Shown here: positions 1-11,868 of the stretch, piece after piece
Layout: each line of letters opens with the position of its first letter
How positions within the stretch are numbered: position 1 is the first letter of the stretch
Source: Pezizomycotina sp. ARF18
Taxonomy: Eukaryota > Ascomycota
Direction of reading: 5' to 3'
Length of the DNA stretch: 64,000 nucleotides
Assembly: GCA_002224055.1 (NCBI GenBank)
Contig: AZLU01000002.1
Location: 672,827 to 736,826 of the forward strand
Position numbers and translations under genes: made by a program
The notes under the pieces: model-generated
Seen by the model: the letters and a program-made list of their open reading frames with translations, nothing else
Told to the model about the DNA's origin: nothing
Database searches by the model: none

Positions 1-297
1 TTGTCAAATTCTGATCCACCAGGAGAAAGGTTGGCTCTCTTTCTTTCTGTTGAAAGCGAACTCGGTAAAATGCTATTGTGTAGTGTTGGACGAACTTCCA
101 ATCTCAATATAATAGAAGAGCCATGTTCCATGATCTCTGTCATGTTGAGTCAAGGAGATCGGGAAGTTTTCACGCTTTCCTTAATATTCTTTGACTAACG
201 GAAACCCAACGGTCTTCTAAAATTGCCCCTCAACCACAACAAAACTGTTTTTCTGTTTCTTCTACCTAGATGAGAGGCTTGCCTGTTCCAACAGGGG

Positions 298-3200
298 AAT
301 CTCACGATATCAAAGCATCCAGTGGCATCCTGGTGTTGCACCCTCTTTCGAATTAATAATATTTTTTCACATATGATATCTGCACATCTCATCCTTGTCG
401 CCCTCTTCTAAACGCAGCTGCACAAGGGGAATTTTTCGGAAAACCCGATCTCGATTTTCTTTAGTTGGATTGGTAATATAGATAGGGGTATATAGTACCG
501 GTAATCTTTTGAGTCTTTAATTTGTATTAATGAATAGGAGAAAAGTTCTAGTTTAGAAGACCGTTTTATTATTGCTCTTGTATATTTTTGACTATCGTGA
601 GATTAGGGAATCGTTTTAACCGGTTGTTGCTTCGTCTTGCAGAAAAAGTTGTAGATTGCACAATATATTACTCTGCAGCTAGTAAATTTCAGTTAGGACT
701 GGGCCAGTTCCAACAAAATTCTGGGTTTTTTCCCTTCTAACGCAGGTGGGAAAGTAATCGAACAAGGGGTATCCACGAAAGGGAAAAGAGGCTCCACCAG
801 CAGGTAAAAAGCTCACGATACTACTTGGATCTCCCTTTGCGAGAGACATCATTGTTATCACCAGCAAAAAAATATAGCACCATAGTCCCCAAGAAGAGTC
901 AAGAAATTTGGGGGATTTTTCTTTGGTTTTCTCGCGTAATTTCCTCAGCATTCCAGAGTCCAGACTAGCGCCCCCAAAAATATTAATCTAATGATAATTA
1001 TATTTTTTTTTTCTCTTTTCCTCAGAGGCAAAAACACGTTGGGGAGCGAGAGATTTTGTTGCTATTACTGGTATACCTTTATTTCTTTTGTTTCTCCCAT
1101 GTGTCAGTGCCCAGAGAATTAGACGAGGGGCTTATTTGGACTTGGTATAAGTGGTCCGTATATTCCACTCTACCACTCCTTTCGGCAGTGTGTCGGTGAA
1201 AATCGTCCGGCCGTGTCCGCGCCTTTGGGTTCCCAGCCTGAGAGTTCCCTTTCGTTTTGTCTTCATGGAGAAGCTCGTTAAGTCTTGATCTTGCTTATGG
1301 GAACCTCCGAGAGAGAGGACCCGTTTCCTGTAACGTGTAGCCTATTTTCGAATTAGAAAGATAGAGTTAACTCGTGATAATGTCTTTTTCACGATGCTGA
1401 GGATCGATGGCTTGCTCGTTGGTGGAGATACCCCGTTTTCTTGTCCTTCATTTACTGCTTTGAATACATTATCTTCGCACGGTACATACATGTGTATGTC
1501 GCACAAGAGTTATCACCCAGCTGAGAGTGGAGAGAATAATTGCGATTGCCTAGAGGCTAGCCGAGCATGGGAACACAAGGTATTGCTTTTTGATACAAAT
1601 ATGCGCTTTTTCAGCGGCGTTCAACTTGTTTTTCTAGGATCTTTATTGGCTTGGTCGGCTTTTAAATTGCAAATTAGTTATTTGATTCGTCGGAACTTTT
1701 CGTTTTTAATTTTTTTTTGTGAACTGAATCGCTTCTTTTTTCCAATCTTGTGGGTTAAGAAACAAATCTCTTGTAAGACGGAAATAGCGAAAGCAGGTAG
1801 TATTAGAAAAAAAGCAATAGTATATATTTTATTACTTTCTACTTTAGTGTTAGCTGTAGACTGTTGAGGATATCGTGAAGAGAGAGTGAGGGGGAGACTA
1901 ATAAGAAAATCTTCCGAAACGAAAAGCGAAATAAAAGGAGATTCCCCGTAAGTAGCGTCTGCTGTGTCTATATCGTGTGGTCCTGTCCTGGTTCTGATCA
2001 AAAGTCTTTACGGCACGTACTAGGATCCCGCTTTTTGCCGAGAATCAGTTTTTCAGGGAGATTCCCATTCGGAACATTTTAAACAACGTTTTTCTTGGAA
2101 AGTAATCTGGGTAATTTAGGTAAATCACGTTGCTAAAAGGAAGGATTCAGAGCAGAGATAGATTGAAAAGCGCGACGGAGAGGGGCTGTAAAGCCTTCTT
2201 CGATCTGAGGGAATTATCCACCGTTACTCTCAGTAACAATCGGTGGGACATGTACATGAGCAAATACGCTTGACTTATAGATAAGGAAATCTCACGATAG
2301 TACCCTCTGGTGGTGAACAGCACCCACGTATTAATCCCTCCTCTTCTCGGTATTTGCTGTGCGGGGCGCTTGTCCTGTACATTGTATCTTTTTCGCATTC
2401 CTCAGCCAGAGTAGGCTCGAAGCTGTATTTTGCAGGTACTTATATAAAGGATACGAACCAATAATAACCAGAACCCACTTTTTTGTCTTTTGCTTTTCTT
2501 GTCCGCGTCCCCCTGTTCGATATTCCTTGTATATACGTAACACCGATTACGAGCTAACGCTACTCTAGAGGGAAGAAAAATGCGACTGACTGTGTAACAT
2601 CCCAGAAAATGTAGGCTTTTCAAGTAGGTATTACCGGTCGGTACATGCACAGCTGTTAAGATTGCGGAGATAGGAGAAATAAAAAAGCAAGACAGTTATA
2701 GCGACCGCGCTGCGCAAGAGCGGGCTCGGGAGGTTCCCTGTCTTTTTTTCTGGTTTTTTTTTGCGAAATAGTTTCCTCTTACCGTGATACTCCACTGTTA
2801 GGCAAAAAATCTAGGCCCATGGTCGAGGGACTTTTTTCGATTTCTATATTGAATATTACTATGATTGGTTATTAGCGGGTGTCCGCTATATACAAAATAG
2901 GCAATCGAAGGCAAGAAGGGGGGAGAAGATAGTCTATGAGGACGTAGGCATGGCGCACGAAAGGGTTCGTGCCGCGGAAAGGGGTGGAGACGCCTCGGAG
3001 CATGGAGAAGGATTCGAAAAAGACCAAGAGGGAAGACAAGACTCGTCCTGCTTTCTAAAAAAAAAAAAAAAAAAAAAAAAACTTAGCAAGAAAAGGTTAC
3101 AAAGAGCAAAAGCGAAAGAGTTACGAGAAAAGGACTAAGACAAGAGTCGGCGTTCGAAGACGGGGGGTTCTAAGCGAAAATGTAATCAAACTGCTCTGTC

Positions 3201-4796
3201 CAAGAATAAAAAGTGGGATAAAGATGGTATTCTGGTCTTATAGTTTAAAATAGCACTAAACGGGTATTATAGGTTTCTTGTCTCCGTATCCTTCTTACTT
3301 CGGTCTCCTTCCCCCTAACATACTTCAACACCATGGATAGACCAGAAGGTATATCGTGAGATTGCAAATTACAGCAAAACTATGGGCGAGGCAAAGGTGT
3401 GTGAAATGAAAAAAGCTCCAATTTCTTAACTTTTCTTTTTCCTGCAGTATACGTTAGTTTCAATTCCTTATCTCTGAGTATAAAAAAACCACGCTAATGC
3501 TGCACGACACCGCTTCGTTTATCCCTTTCGTCCACTAGCCTCAAATTCAAAAGTAAATATCGTGGAGCTTTGTCTTTTGCCTGTTCACCTTCTGTTTTCC
3601 TTTGCCTGAACCCGCTTTCGGTGGTTTCCAATATTATCGTGGCCTCCTTTTTTCGGCGGAGCGCCGGAGCTAAGCAATGCAATGCCTGGCCACGATACTT
3701 TGGCGTCGTTTCTTTCTTAATAGAAGATTGCTATTAAACCGATGACACCATATTTTGCCTACGTGCTCGCCAAGATCTCACGATAGTCGGAGATGAAGGG
3801 CGGGAGTAAAAACCGTAAAAGCATTTGTTGTAGCAGGTTTTTCCCTTATAAACCTTAGAACCGAGGAGAAAAAAAAAGCAAGGGATAGCAGGCTTGCTGG
3901 ACAGCCTACAGGTGGATCGTGAAATTGAAATTAGATGGAATCTTCTCTAGTACCTTTTTTTCTTAGCACTTCGCAGGATTAAGAGAATTTACCACTGACC
4001 AAAGACAGCACTTGTAATTCCAACGCAACCTGCAAGACCAACAATCAACCAGAAAACTTTATTTTTCTCTATCTCTCCCACTATTTACCTAAGTATTTGG
4101 CTCGCAAATACATTTTTTCACTCCTCTCTACTTCGTGATTTGAAGGGCAAAGAAAGTGAAGAGAAAGTTAAAAAGACGCTAATGCAGTTTCTATTTAATA
4201 ATGAGAAGTCTATTACTTATATTTGACATGTGTGGTAAGAAATGAAGTTTATCTCACTCAGAAGTAACCAGAGTGAAGAATTTGGGGGGAAAGTTGGGGA
4301 TTTTGGGGGAGATTTTTTTGGGTGGAAACTGGACGGAAAAGTCCATCCGCTCTCCAATCATCAACGGTGCGCAAGATTTAACCTTTTGGCACTTTTTTCC
4401 CTTTTCGTCCTTGATTTCTCACCCCTTGCTATCACGGGTCTTTTTTGGAGAGGAAATACCAGATGAAGGCACGATGGTCTGATCCGCGTGGAGCGTGGAG
4501 ATTCTATTTTCCAACGGTTTTTTTCTTGAAATATCTCTCCTAAGTAATTTCCTATTTTTGCAAAGTTCGCGAAATTAAAAAGATAGATAGTGTCCGCTCT
4601 CCTCCGTATTTCTCTTGGTTCATTATCGTGACGTTTTAAGCCAATCGAAGCTAAACCCATACTTCTTTTCACGATAGTGGGGAAATACACACACGTAATT
4701 GACAGATTACAGTTTAATGCCTTTTGTCAAAAGGAAATTACCACTTTCCCTTTTTCACCACCTAGATCTTCTCTTTTCTTTTCTATCGTGAGAATG
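298..4796. repeat. Dispersed 13-bp motif family, consensus CTATCGTGAGATT
   Basis: The 8-mer TATCGTGA or its complement occurs at 302, 593, 813, 1871, 2292, 3352, 3778, 4624, 4669 and 4784, with one more copy at 7366. Several copies agree over 12-14 bases: those at 593, 2292 and 3778 all read ACTATCGTGAGAT. Both orientations occur. By simple chance about 0.15 copies of an 8-mer (both strands) are expected in 4.8 kb. In the other roughly 57 kb I found only two exact 8-mers (16525, 61205). The copies are not embedded in a longer repeat that I can see, so they look like sites for a protein rather than transposon copies. Confidence 0.8.
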
Positions 4797-5339
4797 ACTT
4801 GGGTTTGAGTGGGGTCCTTATGTCTCTTAAAGGACAGAGAAAGAGCGAGGGTGTCCGTCAATATTTAACTTCTAAAGGGGGTGGTGACAAGCTCGTCGGA
4901 AGTCCGGATACCGACGTATTTAGAAAACCTTAAATTCATCAAAGCATACTACTACTTACTACCAGTAAGAATCGTCCCCTGGCCCCTATTGTTGAAATTT
5001 TTATCCCTTTTCTTTTAGTGCTTTGAAGAACCCTAGTAATAATATTATCTTTTTACGGCCTAGACCTAGTCACTATCTTTCGATAAAGAGATCACCCCCC
5101 ATGTGCCTGGTAAGAAACTGCACACTGCACAAACCCCCGACCTTGTTCCCTTGTCTAGTTCCGCAAATTCACAATATAGGTCTCAAGTAAAAAAACGGCC
5201 GTTGTCTCTTATAGGTTCAATGCAATCGTAACACTCGAACGTGAAGAGTGAAGTATCTATATTACCACCAACAAACGAGAGACTTTAAATCGTGTGCTAG
5301 TAAGGATGCAAGGGTTTTCGTCCTCAATCTGCAAAGCTT

Positions 5340-5358
5340 AGGTTAGGGTAGGGGTAGT
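5340..5358 (-). promoter_or_regulatory. Telobox-like tract
   Basis: The plus strand reads TTAGGTTAGGGTAGGGGTAG, so the minus strand has CTACCCCTACCCTAACC. This resembles the CCCTAA-type boxes placed upstream of the two snRNA-like genes in this window. No gene is recognisable downstream on the minus strand, so its role is unknown. Confidence 0.3.
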
Positions 5359-5685
5359 CAGTAAACAGGCGGATATAATCGCTGAGATCATGAACATGTT
5401 TTACGGGGTTAGATTACGGGGTAATCCAAGCGTAGCGGCTAACGAAAAATCAAAGTCGTAAAATCGTATATATATATATAGAGATAAAATAAGACAAGGT
5501 CGGTCGGTAATCAATTACGGGGTAAGAAAATCACGAATTCGGACGGCCGCTACGGTAATCACCGTTTCGCTATTATTGAGACAAGATAACAAATCTCAAA
5601 AGTTTCATGAAAGTTTATAACAATTGTCAACGTATTCGATGTTTTATACCGTTATCAGCCCAAAAGGATATAGTTTAGTGCCTTA

Positions 5686-5686
<1 letters not shown>

Positions 5687-5716
<30 letters not shown>

Positions 5717-5727
5717 CATATATATAC
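5687..5727. repeat. (TACA)n/(TA)n microsatellite
   Basis: About six TACA units run into ATATATACATATATATA. This is a plain simple-sequence repeat in gene-free DNA. Confidence 0.9.
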
Positions 5728-7639
5728 CGTTTTCAAAGGCCGCTTCAAAGCGAGATGTGGTAAGGCATGTGAAAGAGCGAAGGAATTTACTAGCCACTTC
5801 CAAGGCTTGTTCACATTCCTAACTCCACTTAGTGGTGATCCTTTACATTTTTTTGAAATATAATTTTAAATATACTCCGCAGTTTTGCATTTTGACACTC
5901 GGGTCGGGGGATCTACAAACAGTTTCTTTCGTTTCCTGCAGGTCGTCGCATGACAGTGGCCCCCGCACACTTTTGTTTCTTGTCATGTTATGCCAAATAA
6001 TTATATTTCTAAAAAAAAAAAAAAAAAAATCGCAAAACTCGAACGGATTGCGGAGATGGGATGCCTCATGATGGCTTTCACTATTCGGCCCGAGTGATGA
6101 TATCATACACGTTGATTTAAGGTTTATCTGGATAAGCTACCCGCGCGGCTATATTTGTTCGACCTCGTAAACGAAGCATTTTATATATCGAAGCTCCCAG
6201 CCGTTAAACATAGATACATAAGGAATGTAATACTAGACGAGAGGTGATACAAACCAGGTGATAGATATATAGCCGCTCCAGCAGCAGGTTCTGGAACAAG
6301 GTGATGGTGTCTGTCCGCATGCATTGTCGCGGCCCTGCAGGTTGCAGAGTATGTTACACTGATATTATAGCCTATATAAATTGTTATCGTATACTTTTCC
6401 GATGGATAAGCTTTCCGTTCGCTAAGTCATTGGTTCAATTGCTGTACGACATCGAAAGGACTCCTTTACAGGAAAAAATCGATTCCGAAGCTCGCGTGAT
6501 TTTAGTAAGTGTTGCCGTGGGGGGACTTACTTCAATAATATCACACAGAATACATATTCGTGAAGCTAGGTGCAGTGCGCCGGTGTTGCACAACTTCGGT
6601 GAGCAGGGCATCGATTATCGCCGAAAAATATCGAAAAACATCAAACTTGAGAACCTCGTTATACCGCTCTCCTGTCGAGCTAACATGGATGAATGAACTA
6701 GTTGAGTTTAAAACAATTATTCTAATAAATAGACGCTGGTTGTAATGAACTATTTTTGCTTGTCTCAATGAGATGCTATATTGAGATCGATCTCTCAAAC
6801 CAAACCAGTTGACAAGGCAATTGAATTGAATATTAATAGCTATTACAATTACGAAACACTAGATTCTTTAGCTTCTTTCAATATGATCTTCATGAGGGCG
6901 ACACGGGTAGTACTAACAAAGACAATGCCAAAATGGCGCCATTTCGCTTTTTCTTCTATGTCGTACCAGCGAAGCTGCAGGGCTTTTATATTGCTTCTCG
7001 CTTAATAAGACATATCTCGGTATTTCCGGTGTGAGCTGTCAATCATCATCATAGCTTCCTTCTGACTACTGGTATGCTTTGTATGATGTTGGGCCTAGCT
7101 TCGGGAGCATCCGAAAAGCGAGTCATTTTTGGTTCCTATTATTTCCCTGCGTCAACCATTCACTTGGCTTAGGTGGCGTTTTGTTTTTTATTCTCAGTTT
7201 TTTTCCCATGGTTTGGTTTTTAACCAGTTTTGACTAACGGACGATCACCGAAGGTAGGGATATTTAGGCAAAATGCAAAACTAAGGTACGAGAAAACCAA
7301 CTAGAAGAACGCTAAAAGATGGATGGAGCGGGATAATGATACAACGAGACCACTGAGTTTCTTTCTATCGTGAGAAATTAGGAGATCACATTGCGTAATA
7401 TCGCGCCGATGGAAGGAAAGTTGGATACATTGTAACATCGCACTAGCTGTAATCAGTTCTAGACTGGTAGGTCGATTGGATTTCCAGGTCGAAGCGCGAA
7501 GATTGCGATTGAAAAATATCTAATACGTGCTGATGCTATGACGATCTTGGATTGCAGAAGTACAAATAGCAATCAAAAAAAAAGAAAAAATACTTCGGTA
7601 ATCATTCTCATCGAAGTATATCTTAGCTTAAGCATTGGT

Positions 7640-7664
7640 AAAAAAAAAAAAAAAAAAAAAAAAA
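7640..7664 (-). terminator. Pol III T-run terminator of the tRNA-Arg gene
   Basis: The plus strand has 25 A residues just beyond the 3' end of the minus-strand tRNA, so the transcript meets a long T run about 12 nt after its discriminator base. Pol III stops at much shorter T runs, so this is an ample terminator. Confidence 0.7.
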
Positions 7665-7675
7665 TTATAATCAAA

Positions 7676-7813
7676 CGACCACACCAGGAGTCGAACCTAT
7701 TGCATCCTATTAACTTTGCTGTTCGAATTCTGATGAGGAACCGAGAAGGAGTATGTAATTACCTGGAATCTTCTGATTCGTAGTCAGACGCTTTGCCATT
7801 AAGCCACGCGGCC
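7676..7813 (-). tRNA. tRNA-Arg(ACG) with a 66-nt insertion in the T arm
   Basis: Read on the minus strand, an acceptor strand GGCCGCG pairs (with G-U pairs) to TGTGGTC next to discriminator G. The D arm is GCTT/AAGC. The anticodon arm is TCTGA-CTACGAA-TCAGA, giving anticodon ACG (Arg). Removing 66 nt leaves a perfect T arm, CCAGG-TTCGACT-CCTGG, and a 72-nt tRNA. The A box (TGGCTTAATGG) and B box (GGTTCGACTCC) are intact even with the insertion, because its last two bases restore the start of the B box. Nuclear tRNA introns normally sit one base 3' of the anticodon, and none is present there. The gene is therefore either a disrupted copy or carries an unusual intron. Identity is confident; function is uncertain. 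Confidence 0.75.
7697..7762 (-). other. 66-nt insert with GT...AG ends inside the tRNA T stem
   Basis: On the minus strand the insert can be drawn to begin GTAATTACAT and end GCAATAG, with a branch-point-like TTAATA about 14 nt before the end. Its length equals the spliceosomal introns of this window. An alternative reading is a 63-bp insertion flanked by a 3-bp AGG duplication, with short imperfect inverted ends (ATTACAT and ATTGCAT). The sequence cannot decide between an intron and a small element. Confidence 0.5.
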
Positions 7814-7819
7814 CTTGCT

Positions 7820-10800
7820 ATTGGATGAAAGCTATGCCCTGGTGTTAGACCTTAAAAGCTGCCACTTCATTGGGAATAATACCTCATTGCCGGGGGTAGC
7901 CCTGAGCCCTGCGTGCCTAGGACGCTAGTCAAGTCTCGATTATAAAAAAATCAAAGTCAAAATCAGAAACAAGTGTTTTCGTTATTAACACAAGCTTTGG
8001 GGACGGCACTCGCCAGCGCCATGGTCCGGTACCGGAGATTCTTTTCTTGAATACTGAATATCGAATTCCCGAATCCTATTAAAGTTAAGTGAAACGCGAT
8101 GGGAATTCAAGCTCACAAAAAGGTTCGGGATTTTCCATAAGCTTGATACTATGAGAGAGTTTTGGGTATTAATCCGCTCGTGGTATTTTAATGAAATACA
8201 AACCTACGATATTTTCGCCAAATTGTTGAAAACTATCGTCACAGTGTTTAATTCCAGCGATTTCTTAAATTTGCGTATGGATAAAAGGCGATTTCCGATC
8301 TTCGTTCCGTTCCTCAACCTTTTTTGTATCACCATCGGTATTACTTAGTCCGTCTGTTGTAATTTCAAAGTTGACGATCTATGAGCAAGAGCGAACGAGC
8401 CTTATCGAAACCCAAGGTAATCTAGCAATTATCAACACTAGCGCAATGGCAAATCAAGTATCGTGCTATGATTTGCTGCAATTTGTTGTATTTTAAGACC
8501 GCTAGACAAAAAGTAATTGGACATGTGATGATACGACCTTAAAAGTATTTTCATACTAATTACTTGGTTTACTAATACTGATTCACATTAGCGTCATAGA
8601 GCTGAATACGAGATCCGAAAGGATCAAACCGGATCTTGGTGTTTTCGAAAAAAGGCCAATAAGAAAGCTTTGGAGGGGAATTCCTCCTTTTCTCGGATCT
8701 CGGCAAGGATCTTGGGGCTGGAACGAGATAATAAAACGCACCAACCCTTTGAATTTGCGAGTCCTGGGTTTTTTGACATCTGTAATGAAGCAATATCTGG
8801 AGAAAGACCCGATAAAATTATCAGCCTTATCGTGGATTTCTCTCAAATCTCACGAATCATCTCTCGCATTATGAGACAGCGCCATAGTTGCATTGACGGA
8901 CGATATCAACACATGGCCATGCCACTCCTCCCACTCCTCCCGCTCTCTCAACCCCTCGCAATCAATATCGCGAAAACCACAATATAAGGGTTTGCACAAT
9001 ATAATAAAATAATAGTTGGTGTACCAAGGTCTCCAAAAATACCACAATCTCGGTTTTGGGCCGTTTAAGGTGATACATGGCGCACACCACCTTTAGTATC
9101 TTAAGCATCTTGATTGGCTTTGAAAGGATTAGCGTCCTGTCGCTAGTTCCTGGAGCTCCCCGAATCTTCTAAATAGAGGGCCAAACATGCCGAGATACTA
9201 TTTTCAATCGTTAAAGCTTCCGTTATCCTTTCGGTTTTGGCAATTTTAGCCCATCGCGTGCTTTGCTTTGACAAAAGGTTGCAACCTTCAAACTAGTTTT
9301 ACGTATTTATATCCTGTTCGTGAATTTTTTTTTGGGCAATGTTCTATTTGGTATTTCTAAACCCTTCGGGAGAGTTAATGGCCGATAAAGTGTGTCACTG
9401 CTTCGTCTAGCCTAGATCACAAGGGGTTCCGTTGAAAAGGCAAACAGTGGCGGTATACGACGACTGGCGACGATCCCTCTGAACAAAGATGAACACCTTC
9501 AAGACAGGCTAACCGCCCGTTAATTCAAGATAGCGCAATCCTTTTCTACTTTGCAAAAGCGCATCTATATATCTACCGTTAACCGGTTTCTAAACAGTTG
9601 AAGTCAAGGTATACAACGGGAGCTCAAGTAAACTCTTAGATGCAAAAAGGGAGCGAACCACAGGGCAGTGAAAGCGGGATTGTGTATGCCAATGGAACGG
9701 TAGTGCAACTCCTGAACTGTTTGTAGCAGGTTCAATCACTATATTGGCTCATTGGCAGCCCGATGGACGTTTTTAATCAATCTATAACTTACTTTGAATT
9801 AATTAATATCTGAATAACCGGAACGCTATATTAATATAGAGGGATTATTGACTGATATACTGCGGCGGTGGTTCTGATTCTTGTGTATAAGTTATAACTT
9901 ATAACTGACGTTTTGGTGGTTTGAAAACTTGCCAGTTGTCTTTGCCTTACCCCGGAGGATTCCCGGAGGAGCAAGTGTGGAAATTTGGTGAGCTCCGCTG
10001 CCCCGGGTGAGGAAAGTTTCTTCACGTATCCCACTAAGACGGAGCCAACATGTGCAAAAAGCATCGTAACTTGCAAATCGATTGCCGTGATACGCAGTCA
10101 ACTGGATGACGATGTTAAAACGTTTTAGTTATTCTCTCAATTGATCCAATTGGAATTTAATCCATGAGAGAATCCATGTTCTTTGTCTGTACCCCACATC
10201 ACATGAAATGAATGAAGGGTCTCGTTGATTTTCTTTAATAAGAAAATCTTGATAATGATAGGAAATTGGAGATAGCTATAGACAAACGGCCGCCGGTGAG
10301 CGGCCGGTGGTTTAATTCTACAAATGCAGGTAAGGAAAATCTCTTGCTGCTCGGTATCCGTGCACGCTAGTTACTGCACGTCCCTACGTCGTCGTGCTTC
10401 AAGCTTTCGGTGATCCTTGAACGATGTTACAACTGCAGCGCTCATCTTTCTTGGTATAATTAGATATTCTGGCCAAGAGTTCAATATTTGTATTATTACT
10501 GGTATAACTATATTGTTTAATACTTACTGCAGTGGCAATCGAAATCGCTTCAGCCTTCACGTTTAACCTTGTAGAACCAAATGAAAGATCTCCAGCTATT
10601 TGCTGGTTATTATCCCTCTATGGCCCTTATTGCCCCAAAGCGGCCTAATACCCACGTCGCTTTGCAGATTGAGGCGACTTCTTTGTAACAAGGTTGCTCC
10701 TTGCTTTTTGAGAGCTCTTTAGCTCAGGTTCAGCTGCAGGACATTAAAGCCACCCAACACCTTGTTAGCCGTGGTTGAAATGGTAGTTTAGGAAAACTCG

Positions 10801-10858
10801 TGATCTCGTGTATATATCGCGAAGTTAATGAAAGTAAACACTTGTGCGATTCGCGCGC

Positions 10859-10890
<32 letters not shown>

Positions 10891-11860
10891 GGCAAGTTGT
10901 TAATGGCGACGTAATTTGAATGCAATAGTTAGTTTCAGGAATCCTGGGCTGTTCAAGCATGACTACGTTCGAATGTTCTAGGAATGCTTCGAAACATGAC
11001 TTTACAGTTGTCGTTTCGCCGCATGCAAGAGCGTGGCCACGTTCCATTCCAGCCCATACATCCGCGGTTTTCACTCCCAGCCTCTGTAGTAACCGCCGCT
11101 GCGCTGTTCACAATGCATTCAAACGACGTAGCTATCGATAGCTGGCGCATTTAGACAGTGGACCTGTGAGATATGTTGTTCCTGACTTGGATAGTAAGTG
11201 GCAGGCACTTTGTCAAACTGTCTTGTGCATTGTCGCGACTTAAGAGAACTTCATCAAACATCAACTTTGAAAGATTCTTCATCGCGCTTGAGAGTATCGT
11301 CGTAAACCATCATTATTGAATCGCGACAACGTCTCAAATCCATCCAGGTCTAGGTCAAAAGAAATAGAACTGTCAGCTCTGGGAGTTGATACTCAGGTAA
11401 TGGCCTTAAGTCTACGTCGATCTCACTGGTTAACACTTATAGTTAGGCACTGCATTTACTATTCAAACTTACGTCCTTGCGATTAGACATTGAGAAACTT
11501 CACGAACGTAGGCAGCGTTTCTTTAGTCGTTTGTTTTGCTACAGATGTTCCTACGTTTGCGGCGGTAAACTCTCAGCTGAATAAAGGACGGTATGCCTTA
11601 TTTGAAGATGTCCAGTCGTGCGTAATCTTCCTAGCATTACTTGCCGTTCGTCACACGATCGCGGTTCTCATCCCGCGAAAGCGTTCATATTCAATAGTGG
11701 ACAAATACATATCCTTCAGTATTAATATCACCAGCGTTTTATACTAGTAACGAAGCCACCTTAGATCTTAATTTCACGTCGGTATCTCTGAAAGGAAACA
11801 GCATCCTCGATCATGACGTCCTGCATTCTTCATCAACCCTTACAATCCATCTTTTTCGTT
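7820..11860. other. Gene-free AT-rich stretch
   Basis: I find no supported gene. Open frames near 8583-8987 and 9831-10101 lie on both strands over the same bases and have no domain. There is a T run at about 10864-10891 and a small GC-rich hairpin at 10286-10306. Upstream exons of the Kelch gene that begins near 11.87 kb might lie in the last few hundred bases, but I could not place them. Confidence 0.5.
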
Positions 11861-11868
11861 GCCCGCAG

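Larger units (their letters stand above)
1..7639. other. AT-rich region without a supported protein gene
   Basis: No open frame here has a recognisable domain, consistent exon structure or coding-like composition; the longest open stretches are low-complexity. The region holds the dispersed motif family described separately, a telobox-like tract near 5340-5358, a tetranucleotide microsatellite near 5687-5711 and A runs at 3057-3081 and about 6010-6029. It could be an intergenic or heterochromatic stretch or the remains of old repeats; I recognise no transposon protein in it. Confidence 0.6.
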